Shown here: positions 1 to 10,606 of the stretch, piece after piece
How positions within the stretch are numbered: position 1 is the first letter of the stretch
Layout of the letters: every line of letters starts with the position of its first letter
From: Plantago elongata
Lineage: Eukaryota > Streptophyta > Magnoliopsida > Lamiales > Plantaginaceae
Assembly: GCA_036897095.1 (NCBI GenBank)
Contig: JAYMSP010000905.1
Location: forward strand, 1-39,205
Reading direction: 5' to 3'
DNA: 39,205 nucleotides
Notes under the pieces: generated by a model
Told to the model about the DNA's origin: nothing
The model's input: only the letters and a program-made list of their open reading frames with translations
The model's database searches: none
Program-made: the position numbers and the translations under genes

Positions 1-385
1 TATATATATGGATGTTCGGCATAATCTTTGACGTTCGGACCAGACCGGGGCCTTACACGGCCTTCCACGAACGTTCATAAAGAAAGTATATTATATATAT
101 GTATATTGCTTTGAAGAAAGTATATTTGATCATGTGAGTCAAGATATAAATGGAATTGTATTTTAGTTTCAAATAACATCAAAACCTTAGCAACAACTCG
201 CACCCACTACGAGAAAAAAAATCTAGTTTTTTCACTTGGCACAATCAAATGCAACAATTATTAATTAATAAAATTTCAGGGACTAATTACATGTAGATGC
301 CATTCAAGAATAAGGGTGAAGCTATAACACCAAATTGAATGAAGTTGGATGACAAGCTAGAAAACAGTTTCCTCAATGAATGTGA
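1..385. other. AT-rich intergenic DNA, no gene seen
   Basis: The window opens in a short TA repeat (1-9). No coding frame, RNA gene or promoter could be supported here. The only item noted is a CACTACGAG string at 205-213, which resembles the end of CACTA transposons but has no visible partner. Confidence 0.5.
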
Positions 386-960
386 TTGAACACCAGTCCT
401 CAAATTCCAATTGTTGTAATTTTGTACAACATCAAGTTATATTCATACGCAATGGGCTGCTTTAAGTTACCTAAAGTGTTTGCAGGAGATCAATTTGATG
501 GTTGCTTCGTTCTGGTGGGTAATCAGGGGAAGGATAAAATATATTGGATACCATATGATCTTTCTTTGTTAAGGTGAACATGATGTTGGTATGGGCATTA
601 GGGACTTAGAAGCTTATAACACGGCCATGGCGCCTTATCACTCGACCAAATTCACTTTTGTCCCGGTTGATCAAGGTTAGGTATTACCCCGAGACCGATT
701 TCTTCTCTGTATCTAGTAGAGGTAATCCTTCTTATACTTGGCGGAGCATTCTCAGTACTGAGGAAATCCTTAGGGCTGGTGGCACGGGACAATGTCGGTC
801 ATGTATTTGTATCAATTGTTTTCCTCAAATATTGTAGCAGAAGTTGTAACCTTGAGAACGAATGCTCAATGAGTTTTAGAAGAGGAACGGTATCATGCTA
901 TCTTAGAGGTCGATTGCCTATCTCTAGTGACCCGCTCTAACGACAATAAGAAGCCGGATT
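386..960 (+). mobile_element. Fossil plant LINE (L1-type), 3' part of the reverse transcriptase ORF
   Basis: Translated pieces in shifting frames match the C-terminal half of plant non-LTR retrotransposon polyproteins. In order: YAMGCFKLPK at about 440-470; KDKIYWIPYD at about 531-560; GMGIRDLEAYNTA at about 588-627; then from 676 a stretch reading VRYYPETDF followed by NPSYTWRSIL. Finally an RNase H-like piece, RYHAILEVDCLSLV, lies at 888-930. These correspond to the familiar plant LINE motifs '.MSCFKLPK', 'kIHWvpWd', 'GMGfRDLeafN.A', 'PSytWrSIl' and 'EtDc..lv' in that order. Frameshifts and stops between them (a TGA at 870, a TAG at 957) show it is long dead. The endonuclease and RT core are not seen, as expected for a 5'-truncated copy. 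Motif comparison is from memory. Confidence 0.75.
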
Positions 961-2348
961 AGTCCGGTGCTGGACAACATCCACGTTCTAACTTCTTTTT
1001 CAGCTTTTAAATTACAGTTTGCTAAGTTATATTCATACAAAATATCTAATTAAATAGTTCTTAAGTCAAATAGTATTTAGTTTCGACTTAAAACAAAATA
1101 CTTTTAGTCTGTTAAACAATATTATTTTATACTAAAGGATTAAAACAAAGGTTATGAATTTCATTTTGTTTTAAATGTATGTAGAAAATTGGTAAATGTT
1201 AATTGTATATTAGATGAAAGATAAAGTAATGTTTTAGAACCACGCCATGCCCTTGTTTTCAGTTAGCTTTTAAGTTCCATGAGCTTTTTGAGATAAAAAG
1301 TTCGTTACGTGAATGCGCAGCTTCTTAAACGAGCTAACTGAAAAGTTATGAATAAAGTTGGAACTCCAATGTCATTAGGGTTCGAACTTTGTACCTCCTG
1401 CATAAAACATCAGCTCCTTATCATCAGACTCTCATACACATAAGATATTGTTCATATAAAGTTGGAAGTATTTCCTCTTTTTCGGGTTCATATTCTCGCA
1501 GTTTGAATACAAATTTTAAAATAAGAGTTATAAATAAGTAGAAAGAAGATAAAGTAAAGAATATGGTGATCATACAGTAGGGAAAAAATTAAAAAAAAAG
1601 TATAAGTGATAGTGAGTAAATAGGAGATAGAAAGATATTTCATTTAAGCAATTAAAGGTGTAAATCTTGGTGTCCTCTACGTGAAGGCATTGATTTGAGG
1701 TTAATCAGAGTTCGTATTGAAAAGTTATATTGAAAATGCAAAGAGTGTTCTCATGTTTCGACTTTATCATGTTTTCACTTGAACAACTTTAGAATCTTCA
1801 TCTGGACTTCGAATTCACTTATATTTGGATGTTTAACTCGAATTTTCATCAAATTCAATCCTATATGCATGCCCGGTCCATGAACTTGAGACCTTGGTCT
1901 TTGCTTCCGTTCCTTGGTTCGCTACGGTCTAAGCACATATCTTAAGCACATATCTTAAGAATGCAACCATACATAAAAACATAAAGAGAAACTAATACTA
2001 AAACTAGCCAAAAACTAGATTTAAGAACTCCAAAAACAGGGTAAAAAAAATTACTAGATGAGACAACAAAATATCAACTATTCATTGTTCATATGAGTTT
2101 CTAATGATTGTCTTGTCACAGTGGTGTAAGTGAATACCAGGAGGAATAATTAATATAATATTAAACATTTTATTTCAGTAGTCAAAACTCAAAATGACGG
2201 GCATAACTCTACCAACATATTACAATTCTTATTTCTTATATATAATGAAGATAAAATATTCTCACAACAATACAATCATATGACTTCATGGTCAAGCAAC
2301 ACAAAATATAGCTATATATCTCAATAACAAATACTTCAAGAACTCCTT
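961..2348. other. Intergenic DNA without recognised gene
   Basis: AT-rich sequence. No open frame of note and no RNA gene was recognised. A 13-bp direct microduplication (TAAGCACATATCT twice, about 1931-1956) is present. The part nearest 2349 probably includes the 3' untranslated region of the minus-strand acyltransferase. Confidence 0.5.
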
Positions 2349-4143
2349 TCACTTCGATTCTAATTCCATGCCCTCTTGAAATATCTCCATTGCTTCCGCA
2401 GGCAGGCTTATTGACACCACCAAGTTATCATTGTCAATACCTTCTGCGAGGGAGACCGCGAGGTTGTCAACGAGCGAAGCAGGTGCAACCTGTGTTGGGT
2501 TTCCCCAAGGAAACTCCACCTCATAGAATGGAAGCCTACTCCACTTGGTGATCCACAACGTGTTTTCTTGCTCTAGCGGTTTACGCTTCACTTCATGATA
2601 ATCTATAGCTGACCTAACATTACTCTTCGGTGATTTCCTTTATCGCTCTGTGCACTTTTTGGACCCCATAGGAGAATGGTTCGCTTGTCAAGATGCTAGC
2701 TTTCGACCGTGCACATGACCACACGATCCCGTTCCCAAAGTAGGGCTTAGGTAGGGGAGGTTGAAACTTAGGGCGACCATCTACCGCAGTAATGATTTGT
2801 GTAGTCTTTTGTGGGGGAACTTTCATGGCTTTAGTCCAAGAAATCCATATTAGTGCAGATAGTAATTCAAAGCTAGTGGGAGTAATGTTTTGGTTGCTAT
2901 TTTGCATTGCCAATTTCTTGAGCTGGGCTATCTTGGTTGGGGTGAAAGTGAATGATTTGTTTAACATGGTAAGTTGTTCGGTTTTCTTGCCCAATAGAGG
3001 TATCAATGGGGCTTTGGATTTTGAGTATTCAGGGTGAGATTTATGGATTCTTGGAGGATTTTCCGCAGAAAATATGGATCGGTTTAGATATGGATATGCG
3101 GATATGGACAGACCTCTAGCAACTTCGGACCAACATAACATAAGATCAGCAAAAGCTCGGCCATCTACAAGTACATGGTTGAATCCCACTCCTAGGATGA
3201 TACCACCACATTTGAATTTAGTCACCTGCAATTAGACAGGTTTACAATATAATCAGTACTATTTGGAAATTTTGAAAAAGACACAAGTGCTTATATATAC
3301 CCTTCACTTGTGATGGAAGATTAGGAAGATTTAGATGACTAGCATGTTGCAATTGATAAAGCAGGTATGTATGTGTTTTGTATATCATGTCGTATGTGTT
3401 TTTTTTTCAAATGATTAAAGAGTGATTCGAACCCGACTTATTAACTGGAGGTGAAACATCTTACCAACTGAGCTGCATTTCATTTTCACATATCACATGT
3501 TGTAATATATATTTTCTCATTATGTAGTACCATATGCATATATGTTAGATTGTACAACAAACTCAAATATTAGCTAGAGGCACTATAACATGCATGCATC
3601 ATAGTTGAGAATTATAAAGTTTTCCTTAAATAGAAAGTTGTGAAACTCATATATTACCTGAACGGTCAAAGGTGGCACATCTAAGATCGTCTCATAAGGT
3701 TTTTCGTCAGAATAGACTAGGTGCGCGAGCTTATCATCAACTTTAGTAATATCTCCCACAACGGAATCCATATCCTGGTTGCAAAATGCCTCCACGAATG
3801 GAACCCCACCGTGCCCTCCACCACAATCCACCAACATTCTCCCATCCCAGCTCACTTCCATCCCCCCTGCAAGAGGATAAAACTCCGCCAAGACCTTTCC
3901 CAACGATTTCTTCAAAACGTCACAAACATCAATAGTATTGCTATCGCCGTTAGTGTTATTTTCATACTTGAAGACAATCTCAATGGGATAAGGGAACGTC
4001 TGGTCGAGATTAGAAAGCATGTAAAATCCCTTCGGTGTCGTCTTTTCACCAGTGGGATGAATTACGACTCGCTCAGATTTCGTCACCAAAAGTTGTTCTC
4101 TTGCATGGACATTGGGTGCAAGAACTCCATTAGAGTACACCAT
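2349..4143 (-). pseudogene. BAHD acyltransferase (omega-hydroxypalmitate O-feruloyltransferase-like), frameshifted
   Basis: BAHD enzymes move an acyl group from a CoA thioester to an alcohol or amine in the cytosol. The N-terminus (LLVTKSERVVIHP, PKGFYMLSNLDQT) is most like HHT/ASFT, which feruloylates omega-hydroxy fatty acids for suberin. Exon 1 is 4143-3658 (162 codons) and exon 2 starts at 3225; CAG|GTAATA and TTGCAG|GTG join in frame. The catalytic HxxxD is present as HVLVDG, near residues 179-184. In exon 2 the frame hits TAA at 2622-2620 after AIKEITEE. Reading on one base over restores family sequence at once (VRSAIDYHEVKRKP, then TLWITKWSRLPFYEV) to the stop at 2349. The expected Tyr codon reads TAAT, so one extra base in 2619-2622 explains the break. 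The DFGWG motif is EFPWG. No other lesion is seen, so a young pseudogene or a sequencing error are both possible. Confidence 0.85.
3405..3480 (-). repeat. tRNA-derived SINE-like repeat, copy 1 (in the BAHD intron)
   Basis: On the minus strand, GCAGCTCAGTTGGTAAGATG (3477-3458) resembles a Pol III A box and GGGTTCGAATCA (3434-3423) a B box, spaced as in tRNA genes. An A-rich run follows (poly-T on the plus strand at about 3400-3409). The stretch does not fold as a complete tRNA. A diverged second copy in the same orientation lies at about 18780-18855. Together this suggests a short SINE family. Confidence 0.55.
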
Positions 4144-4350
4144 AATTAATGTCTAAAAGAGCCTGTTACATTTAAAAGATAATGTTATATAGAGTTTTAA
4201 TTATTTATATCATGTTACATATATGCAATTGTGTGGTGAAAAATGGAATTGAAATTGACAAACCTTGAAAGAGCAAATTAATGTAATTATGCGTTAGTGA
4301 ACGAGAGCAGTAGCTCGGATGTGGATGGTATACTATGGAGTATGTGGAAC

Positions 4351-4361
4351 CTTTTATATAG
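4351..4361 (-). promoter_or_regulatory. Probable TATA box of the BAHD gene
   Basis: On the minus strand this reads CTATATAAAAG, about 210 bases upstream of the ATG at 4143. This would give a 5' leader of roughly 180 bases. The placement is inferred. Confidence 0.5.
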
Positions 4362-5240
4362 AAAAATATCATCATAATTTATTTTATTTGAAATTATAGC
4401 CGCCGGTATACTCCAATTTTATGTTCAAGTGGTCTACTTTCAATAATACATAATACAACAAACATAATACTGGTACATTCAAACATAGTAGTTGGTCACC
4501 ATTTTACGTTCTGATTTAATTATTAATTCTGGTCCCTGTTTATTCTGTATTGATGCAAAGTTTAAGGTAAAGATGCATGAATTAATTACCTTAACCAATG
4601 GTTTAGTGGTTTGCTTTAACACGACTTAATTTGGTGAGTTTGTTCTCGCATCAAACTGATGTCATCAAATATGGGACCGGCGTCTCAACTTGGAAGACTA
4701 CCTCCAGGCTTCGTGCTTGTTTGCCTTTTATTTATCCTTAAACACTCCGAGAATCTTCCCAGAACTAAAGTCCGTAAATTAATTAATTTATAACACTTCG
4801 AGATTGATTTGTATAGAATTAAAACTTCGAGTTATGTCAAAAATTGATGTTTTTAACCAGATTTTCTGAACTAATTGAAGTCTTAAACCAAACACTCCAT
4901 CAAAATTTTCATATAACTCACCTGTAACTAAGCGTTTTACGGATTCCGCACTTGAGGTTATAAGTATAGGTTAAAATCGTTACTTGATAATTATTACTCT
5001 TCTATACCAATTTCATTTACGCGTGGGTAATGACTTCGCGGAGTTTATATACTCTACTATGAGGGTTATACAAACTTGTTGAAGAAAAGATGAGAATGAA
5101 GTGGTCAATTCTGGACAAGAACGTGCTAGAACTTATGTCGACGACGACCTTGGGGCAAGGTTGATATTGATAGGATACGGTACATATAGGAAGCTACACA
5201 CCTAAGCTCATGTCTAGGGTCGTCGTGGTGGGTCTGAGTT
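4362..5240. other. Intergenic DNA upstream of the BAHD gene, no gene seen
   Basis: AT-rich DNA with no convincing coding frame, RNA gene or intact mobile element. The region next to 4361 is expected to hold the distal promoter of the minus-strand acyltransferase; no specific element was assigned. Confidence 0.45.
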
Positions 5241-5770
5241 GTTTGAAGACATATATACTATAGTTGCCACTCTACGAATGCAAGAAGCACTTGAGGGACA
5301 TTTGAAGCCAACCTTGAGAACAAATATATTTTCGAGGGGCAGTAATGTTACAAATAAATATCTACACATCTGTATTTTATTAGATATTGGATTTAGTTAG
5401 TTAGTTAGGCCAATAAATACTAGCATGTGGGTGTATTTAGTAGTTGTATGTTGTTAGATTGTCTTTACAAGCTAAGCTATTTAGTTAGGAAGGAGTATTT
5501 TGCTATAGTAACTGTAAAAAAAATAAAAATATATTATTAGAATATGCTTTTGGGGCTAGAACCCATTTGTAATCGTAGAGTATATATTGCAAGACCTTAT
5601 ATGATATCGAAGTTATGAATATTTATAAGAACAAAGAGTGTTCTTTGGTAAATGCCTAGAGTAGGTATTTTGAGTACGAAGTACATCATGAGTATAATCT
5701 TAGACTTTATGTGTGTCCGTTAGGTTTCAAGAAGTTTTGTGGACAGGTAGCCATCGTATTGTTGTATACC
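5240..5770 (+). mobile_element. Possible decayed LTR-retrotransposon 3' end
   Basis: A short frame ending LRTNIFSRG leads into a purine-rich GAGGGGCAG tract (about 5334-5342) and then TGTTACAAAT. That order resembles the end of a plant Ty3-type pol gene, a polypurine tract and an LTR start. The following AT-rich sequence repeats TTAGTTAG, as some LTRs do. No second LTR, primer-binding site or coding domain was found, so this is a weak call. Confidence 0.25.
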
Positions 5771-5879
5771 AGTTAATTGATCTAGCAAGCAACAACGAAT
5801 CCCTCCCTTCCCCATCTACTAAAAAGCTCATCTAGATGAGAGAGAGAGACTTACGACTGATTTACTCCGTCATGGAGCT

Positions 5880-6420
5880 ATAGGGATTGTTTGTGCTCTT
5901 TAACACTGTTGTTACGATTAGCTTAATCAATTGATCACTAACGCAATACCAATCGACTCTTCGATGTGACACAAACCGTCAAATCAACAACCACACGAAC
6001 AATCAAATGCATAATCGAACAAACTCACATAACAAACTCAAATACGAGGATTTACATGGTTCGGCAATTGCCTACGTCCACGGAAGTAACCAGAGATTCT
6101 TTTATTGAGTTCAATGGCAATGATACAACAAAACTCCAACAATGTCGATTTACATAGAATCAAATCGAAAAATCAGAGAATTGTAAAACAAGAGGAAGAA
6201 GATGATGACAGTGACATGTTATGTCATGAAATCGTAATGATATGAACAGTAGAAGCTTCCCAACTTTTATCGCATTATGACATCAGACCACGCATCACCA
6301 GCCAACCATGGAATGACACATCACCCAGCCAAGTGAAAACACGCTTTTTAACAACTTATTTGTTCAGACAGCTCACATAAACGATCCAGTGTTATCCCAA
6401 CTGTCTTTCTCACTGTTGCT
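5880..6420. repeat. Probable interspersed-repeat fragment
   Basis: The stretch around 6046-6085 (ATTTACATGGTTCGGCAATT followed by GCCTACGTCCACGG) resembles a sequence that I recall recurring in interspersed, LTR-like plant repeats. The borders given are approximate. No coding capacity was recognised; the small open frame at 5966-6157 has no known relatives that I can see. Confidence 0.4.
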
Positions 6421-6951
6421 GCAATATTCCTCATTTTCTTTAGAATTTATCTCCCCAAATTTAATCTACTTTAAATGTGATGGTATAAATCTGGAATTTA
6501 TGTAAGAGAATACTTAATTTGATATTCTATAATTCATAACATACGTGAACGATTTTGGGTTGATTAACTGATAGCTAGCCAGATCCTTTCCTGACCAAAA
6601 CATAGTCCTTTTTTACTATATTAGAGCGAGACAAAGGACGGCACAAAGAAAATTAATTAAGGCAGAAACATGTTCACTGAAACTAATAGAATAATTATAT
6701 AATTAAAGTGATTTCATTTCATTTGGTTTGTTTAAACGTAAGAAATGTTTGCACGGCTAGTTTCATAATGCTTTATTGACAAAAATGCATGTCTTCGAAT
6801 CACGTGTCAAAAGTTTAGATCACATAAACGATCAATTTGTCACACAAGTTTACATCTTTTAAAGTGTAGAAGTTATCTAACTATTATTAAGAAAAGGAAT
6901 AATTTTTCTCGTACTTTTTTTACCTTCGCTAGAAAGTTAGCACTTAGTGTT
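6421..6951. other. Intergenic DNA, nothing recognised
   Basis: AT-rich spacer without supported genes or sites, between the repeat fragment and the foldback element. Confidence 0.45.
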
Positions 6952-7258
6952 CGTTGCAATTTTTTTAACTTATTATTATTGTTGGAAAAACTATATAGTA
7001 GCACTATTAATTATAGTGCAATTTATGATAAAATTAAATTATCTAATGTGTTGCAATGTTGTAAGAAAAAGATAAAATAAGGAGTGAAAAGAGTAAGAAA
7101 AGAATTTGGTCTACTAACTACCTTGAACCTGATCTTCGTAGTATATAATTTTTACATATTTTTTCCTTACAACACGTTATATAGTTTAATTTTATTAAAA
7201 ATACAAAAATTTTAATTCTTTTATCAACAATAGCAATAAGTTAAAAAGTTTGCACGCA
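6952..7258. repeat. Foldback (MITE-like) inverted repeat, about 300 bp
   Basis: The left arm (about 6952-7080) and the reverse complement of the right arm (about 7150-7258) share several blocks in the same order. These are TTTTTAACTTATT, TATTGTTG, ATAAAATTAAA, GTGTTG, and TAAGAAAAA against TAAGGAAAAA. The left arm carries extra sequence, including a palindrome GCACTAT/ATAGTGC at 7001-7019. The centre is about 70 bp and has no coding capacity. The structure fits a non-autonomous foldback or MITE insertion. No target-site duplication was identified. Confidence 0.6.
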
Positions 7259-8170
7259 AGTATATCGCGTCAATTTTTTAATTTTACAGATTGAGATTAC
7301 TCAAGAAATTTTAGTAAAGCACTAAACATTATCCAGAATACCTTAAATATTTTTTGTAAAATCAAGATCATGTATGTTTTGTAAAACTTAATCAATTTCA
7401 ACAAAATTTTAAACATTTTCATTGAAGCGGTTATTCGATTAACATTTGCCTAATAAAATATTAATACTATATATGCATGGGCATTTCATATTGCACCCTT
7501 CTAAATTGTGTTGTTATGTTTGGATCACTAATCTTCCAACAATTATGCAAAAGTACAAAAATTGACTGGTAAGAAAATGAAATTTATAAGAAAATTCAAA
7601 AGGTGATCAATAGGCGTGATAATGTCAGGAACAGACAGTTTGATGAATATCCCAAAACTATAAATTTATTTATTTATTATTTTTATATTTTATTTAGTAA
7701 GTACAAATTAAAACTGATTTTTAAATAAAACTATATCAAATTAATATTAGTGATAGGTAATAAAAGTGCATGGTTAAACAACAATGAAGGTCCATCACTG
7801 CAAAACCTGATTTGCTGAATGGTTAAGAGTAGTTTCAGGAGAACAAACAGAATAAAAAGTTTATATTTAAAAAGAAAATTGTGAACCAAAAAAAAAAAAC
7901 AACCTCTTTCATATTTTCAATTGTATCAGGTGGAAGTGAACAAACCAACACGGTTCATCCAAGTGATCATCTCAAGTTCTTCAGGTAATACAAATGTTCC
8001 CCAACATTACCTTACAATGTATTGTGTGCGGCTTCGGCTTTGTACATCTCCTGACAGCATTTCATGCGGATTTTTGTGCCTTCTGGTGAAATGGTTCGTC
8101 TCTACAAGTAGATGTGTAACTATTCATCGTACCTTCGCGAAGTGTTTTACACCTTTCAAAGGAAACCTTT
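7259..8170. other. Intergenic DNA and upstream region of the pectin acetylesterase
   Basis: AT-rich sequence with long A and T runs (for example about 7888-7899). An 83-codon open frame at 7921-8172 has no ATG at its start and no recognisable similarity, so it is not called. The right half is expected to contain the promoter of the downstream gene. Confidence 0.45.
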
Positions 8171-8176
8171 GAGAAG

Positions 8177-8184
8177 TATAAATA
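8177..8184 (+). promoter_or_regulatory. TATA box of the pectin acetylesterase gene
   Basis: TATAAATA lies about 290 bases before the ATG. A start near 8205-8215 followed by a pyrimidine-rich leader is consistent with it. A leader intron is likely: TATTGCAG ends at 8464, ten bases before the ATG, with possible donors near 8323 or 8421. The donor could not be decided from sequence alone. Confidence 0.5.
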
Positions 8185-8474
8185 AATGTTCGAATATAAC
8201 ACAGAACATACTCTATCTTTAATACTTCTCTTCTTCTCAAACCTCTATTTCACCCGGTCACATACTCGCAGTAATTAAGTTCGCTTGCTTTAACATTTTT
8301 CCTAGAATTCAGTATACTCGCAGTACGTTCTCCTTTTCCATGCACTTCCTGCCTTAAAATATCCAACAACAATCTGTTTATTACTTCTCTGTGATTTATC
8401 TATCTTGAATTCTTGTTGTAATGTATGTAACTAACATCAATTAATCATGGTCGTATTATTGCAGAAAGAACGTG

Positions 8475-10606
8475 ATGGCTGATCACTGGAAGGTCGTGTT
8501 GGTTTGTGCATTTGCTCTGTTCAATCATGTCCAAGCTTTTGCTTGCAATGACCCTAACAATCACAAGCTGCCCAATGGCCAGCTGATTAATCTAACAATT
8601 GTTCATAATGCTGTGTTGAAAGGAGCAGGTAATTAGCACAGCGTTCTCTCTGAGCTTAAAATTTTCCAGAGAAATGTTTTCTGATCAATTATGTTCCTTG
8701 CAGTTTGTTTAAATGGGAGTGCACCTGCTTACTATTTTAACGAAGGGTATGGAGAGGGAGCTAGTAACTGGATAGTTCATCTTGAGGTGAGTATAACATA
8801 AGAAAGTAACGTTCTAACGGAATACATGTTTATGTGTAATTTGTCGATTATAGCTGAAACTTTTGAATCGTGTACTTTAGGGTGGTGGATGGTGTTACAA
8901 TGCAGAGGGATGCAACGGATGGAGAAAGTCCATGGGCAAGGATCCTCATGCATATATGATCAGTGGTGCATTGCACGCCGACAAAGGCCAAAATCCATGT
9001 AAACTACTAGATACATAAACCTATCTACTTCAGTTATTAACTATAAATATCCCTATTTATCAGAAAGTTTAATGACAAATGTTGTTGTTGGTTGCAAATT
9101 TATGGTTTCAGACTTTTATAACTGGAATAGAATTTTCGTGAGGTACTGCGACTCTGGATCATACTCTGGAGACATTGAAGAAGTTGATCCAGTAAGTCGA
9201 ACTTTAAAGCTGATTTCATAAACTCTGTATTCAGTAGATCAGTTTTTCTTTTATTAATCGTGCGTAATTTTCTGTCTCCTCTAGAAATATTCACAATATC
9301 GTAGAGGTGCAAGGGTTTTCAAGGCCATCGTTGAGGATCTCCTGGAAAAAGGAATGGACAAAGCTAGCAATGTAAGAGAACAAATGTGTCCTTCAGTCAT
9401 GCCTTAATTAGCTAGTTTGTATATGTACAGTTCAATTTTAATTTTACTTTATGTGCATATTGTCGTATGTTTGATTGTTGACGGACTGACAATTAACTCC
9501 AGGTGCTATTGTCTGGTAACTCTGCTGGTGGGTTGGGAGTTCTGTTGCAGTGCGATAATTTTCGAGCAATGGTTCCCTCCAGTATCAGTAGGGTGAAATG
9601 TGTTGCAGATTCCGGTTTCTTCCTTCACGGGTATGTAGCATTTGATACATTGTGAACATGAATAATCAAGTTAGGAAAAACAAACAAAAAATCCATACTT
9701 ACATTTCTGTACTTGAATCTGTGTAATAACAGTAAAGGTCTTCTCGGCCAGGAGCTAAGAGAACAAGGCTTTTTCTCCATGGTTGATTATCATGTGAGTC
9801 CATACATTCTTCTCTGATCTGCTCATCTTTTTTGTCAAATAAACCGAGAAAGAACAGATTCAAAAATTATTGAAACAATTACCTTGAAATGTTGATAGGG
9901 CTTAACCAATTCCCTCTCGAAAGCATGCACATCAAGAATGGAGGATCCTCGTCTGTGTATTTTTCCAGAAAACTTCATTGGAGATATTAAAACACCAGTG
10001 TTTCTGATTGAGGCAGTCTATGATCAATATCAGGTAAGCCCAAATCATTGATATTATCTTGGTTGAGCACTTTTTAATTATATTTCTATACTAACAAAGA
10101 TTTTCCTGATTCAATTCAGGTCAAGTTCGGGTCAGAGCCTACCCTTCCTGGTGTGAACAGTTGCTACGTCAATGGAACCTGTGCTCCTGCTGACACAAAA
10201 GCCATACAAGGTAAAAATGATCATAAAACGGAAGCCATTTCAGGCTTTCAACACTTGTTCATCTCTGTATGCGCTGAATCTGCATTTGTAATTCCAGATT
10301 TCGGGACAGCAATGACGAATACATTGCAACAATGTGTTCCCTCATCGGTAGGACTGTTTGCCGACTCTTGCAAAACACATGACCAGATCTTTAACAGTCA
10401 TTTCTGGAACAAGGCACCTGTATTGGAAACTAAGGTACTGAGTGAAATTGATGTATGCTTTTTTTCATTATTCTTTTATATATTTTAAATCGACTCAATT
10501 TAAGTTGGTTAATATGCAGACCATGGGACAAGCTGTTGCTGACTGGTTTTTCGACAGAAGTAGTTTACATGCTATCCAGAAGACAGATTTTCCATATCGT
10601 TGCTGA
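8475..10606 (+). CDS. Pectin acetylesterase (CE13/Notum family), 386 aa
   Basis: Removes acetyl groups from cell-wall pectin; these proteins are secreted. Exons: 8475-8628, 8704-8786, 8881-8998, 9112-9191, 9285-9371, 9503-9630, 9733-9793, 9899-10033, 10120-10210, 10298-10434, 10520-10606. All junctions are GT-AG, and the join is an unbroken 1161-nt frame ending FPYRC, a normal family length. Residues 1-23 form a hydrophobic signal peptide ending VQAFA. Family landmarks follow: [14 protein letters not shown] (about 60-73), LEGGGWC (about 76-82) and [11 protein letters not shown] (about 128-138). The nucleophile motif is GNSAGG (Ser181), the acid is probably Asp279 in EAVYDQYQ, and the base is His340 in SCKTHDQ. 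Many plant homologues read HCQ at the last motif as I remember it, so the missing Cys is a small oddity. The ATG is the first after the presumed leader intron. Confidence 0.92.

Noticed and set aside
205..213. CACTACGAG string as the end of a CACTA transposon
   Set aside because: No matching inverted end, subterminal repeats or target duplication is visible; a nine-base match is too short.
386..577. 63-codon open frame as a gene
   Set aside because: Its sequence is the LINE reverse transcriptase tail (CFKLPK, KIYWIPYD), so it is part of the transposon fossil.
1375..1430. GGGTTCGAACTTTG as a third tRNA-like SINE
   Set aside because: A B-box-like string is present but no A box at the right distance was found on either strand.
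2792..3037. Plus-strand open frame opposite the BAHD exon
   Set aside because: It is antisense to a clearly coding exon and has no recognisable similarity.
7921..8172. 83-codon open frame before the pectin acetylesterase
   Set aside because: It has no ATG at the start and no known motif, and it ends right at the downstream gene's TATA box.
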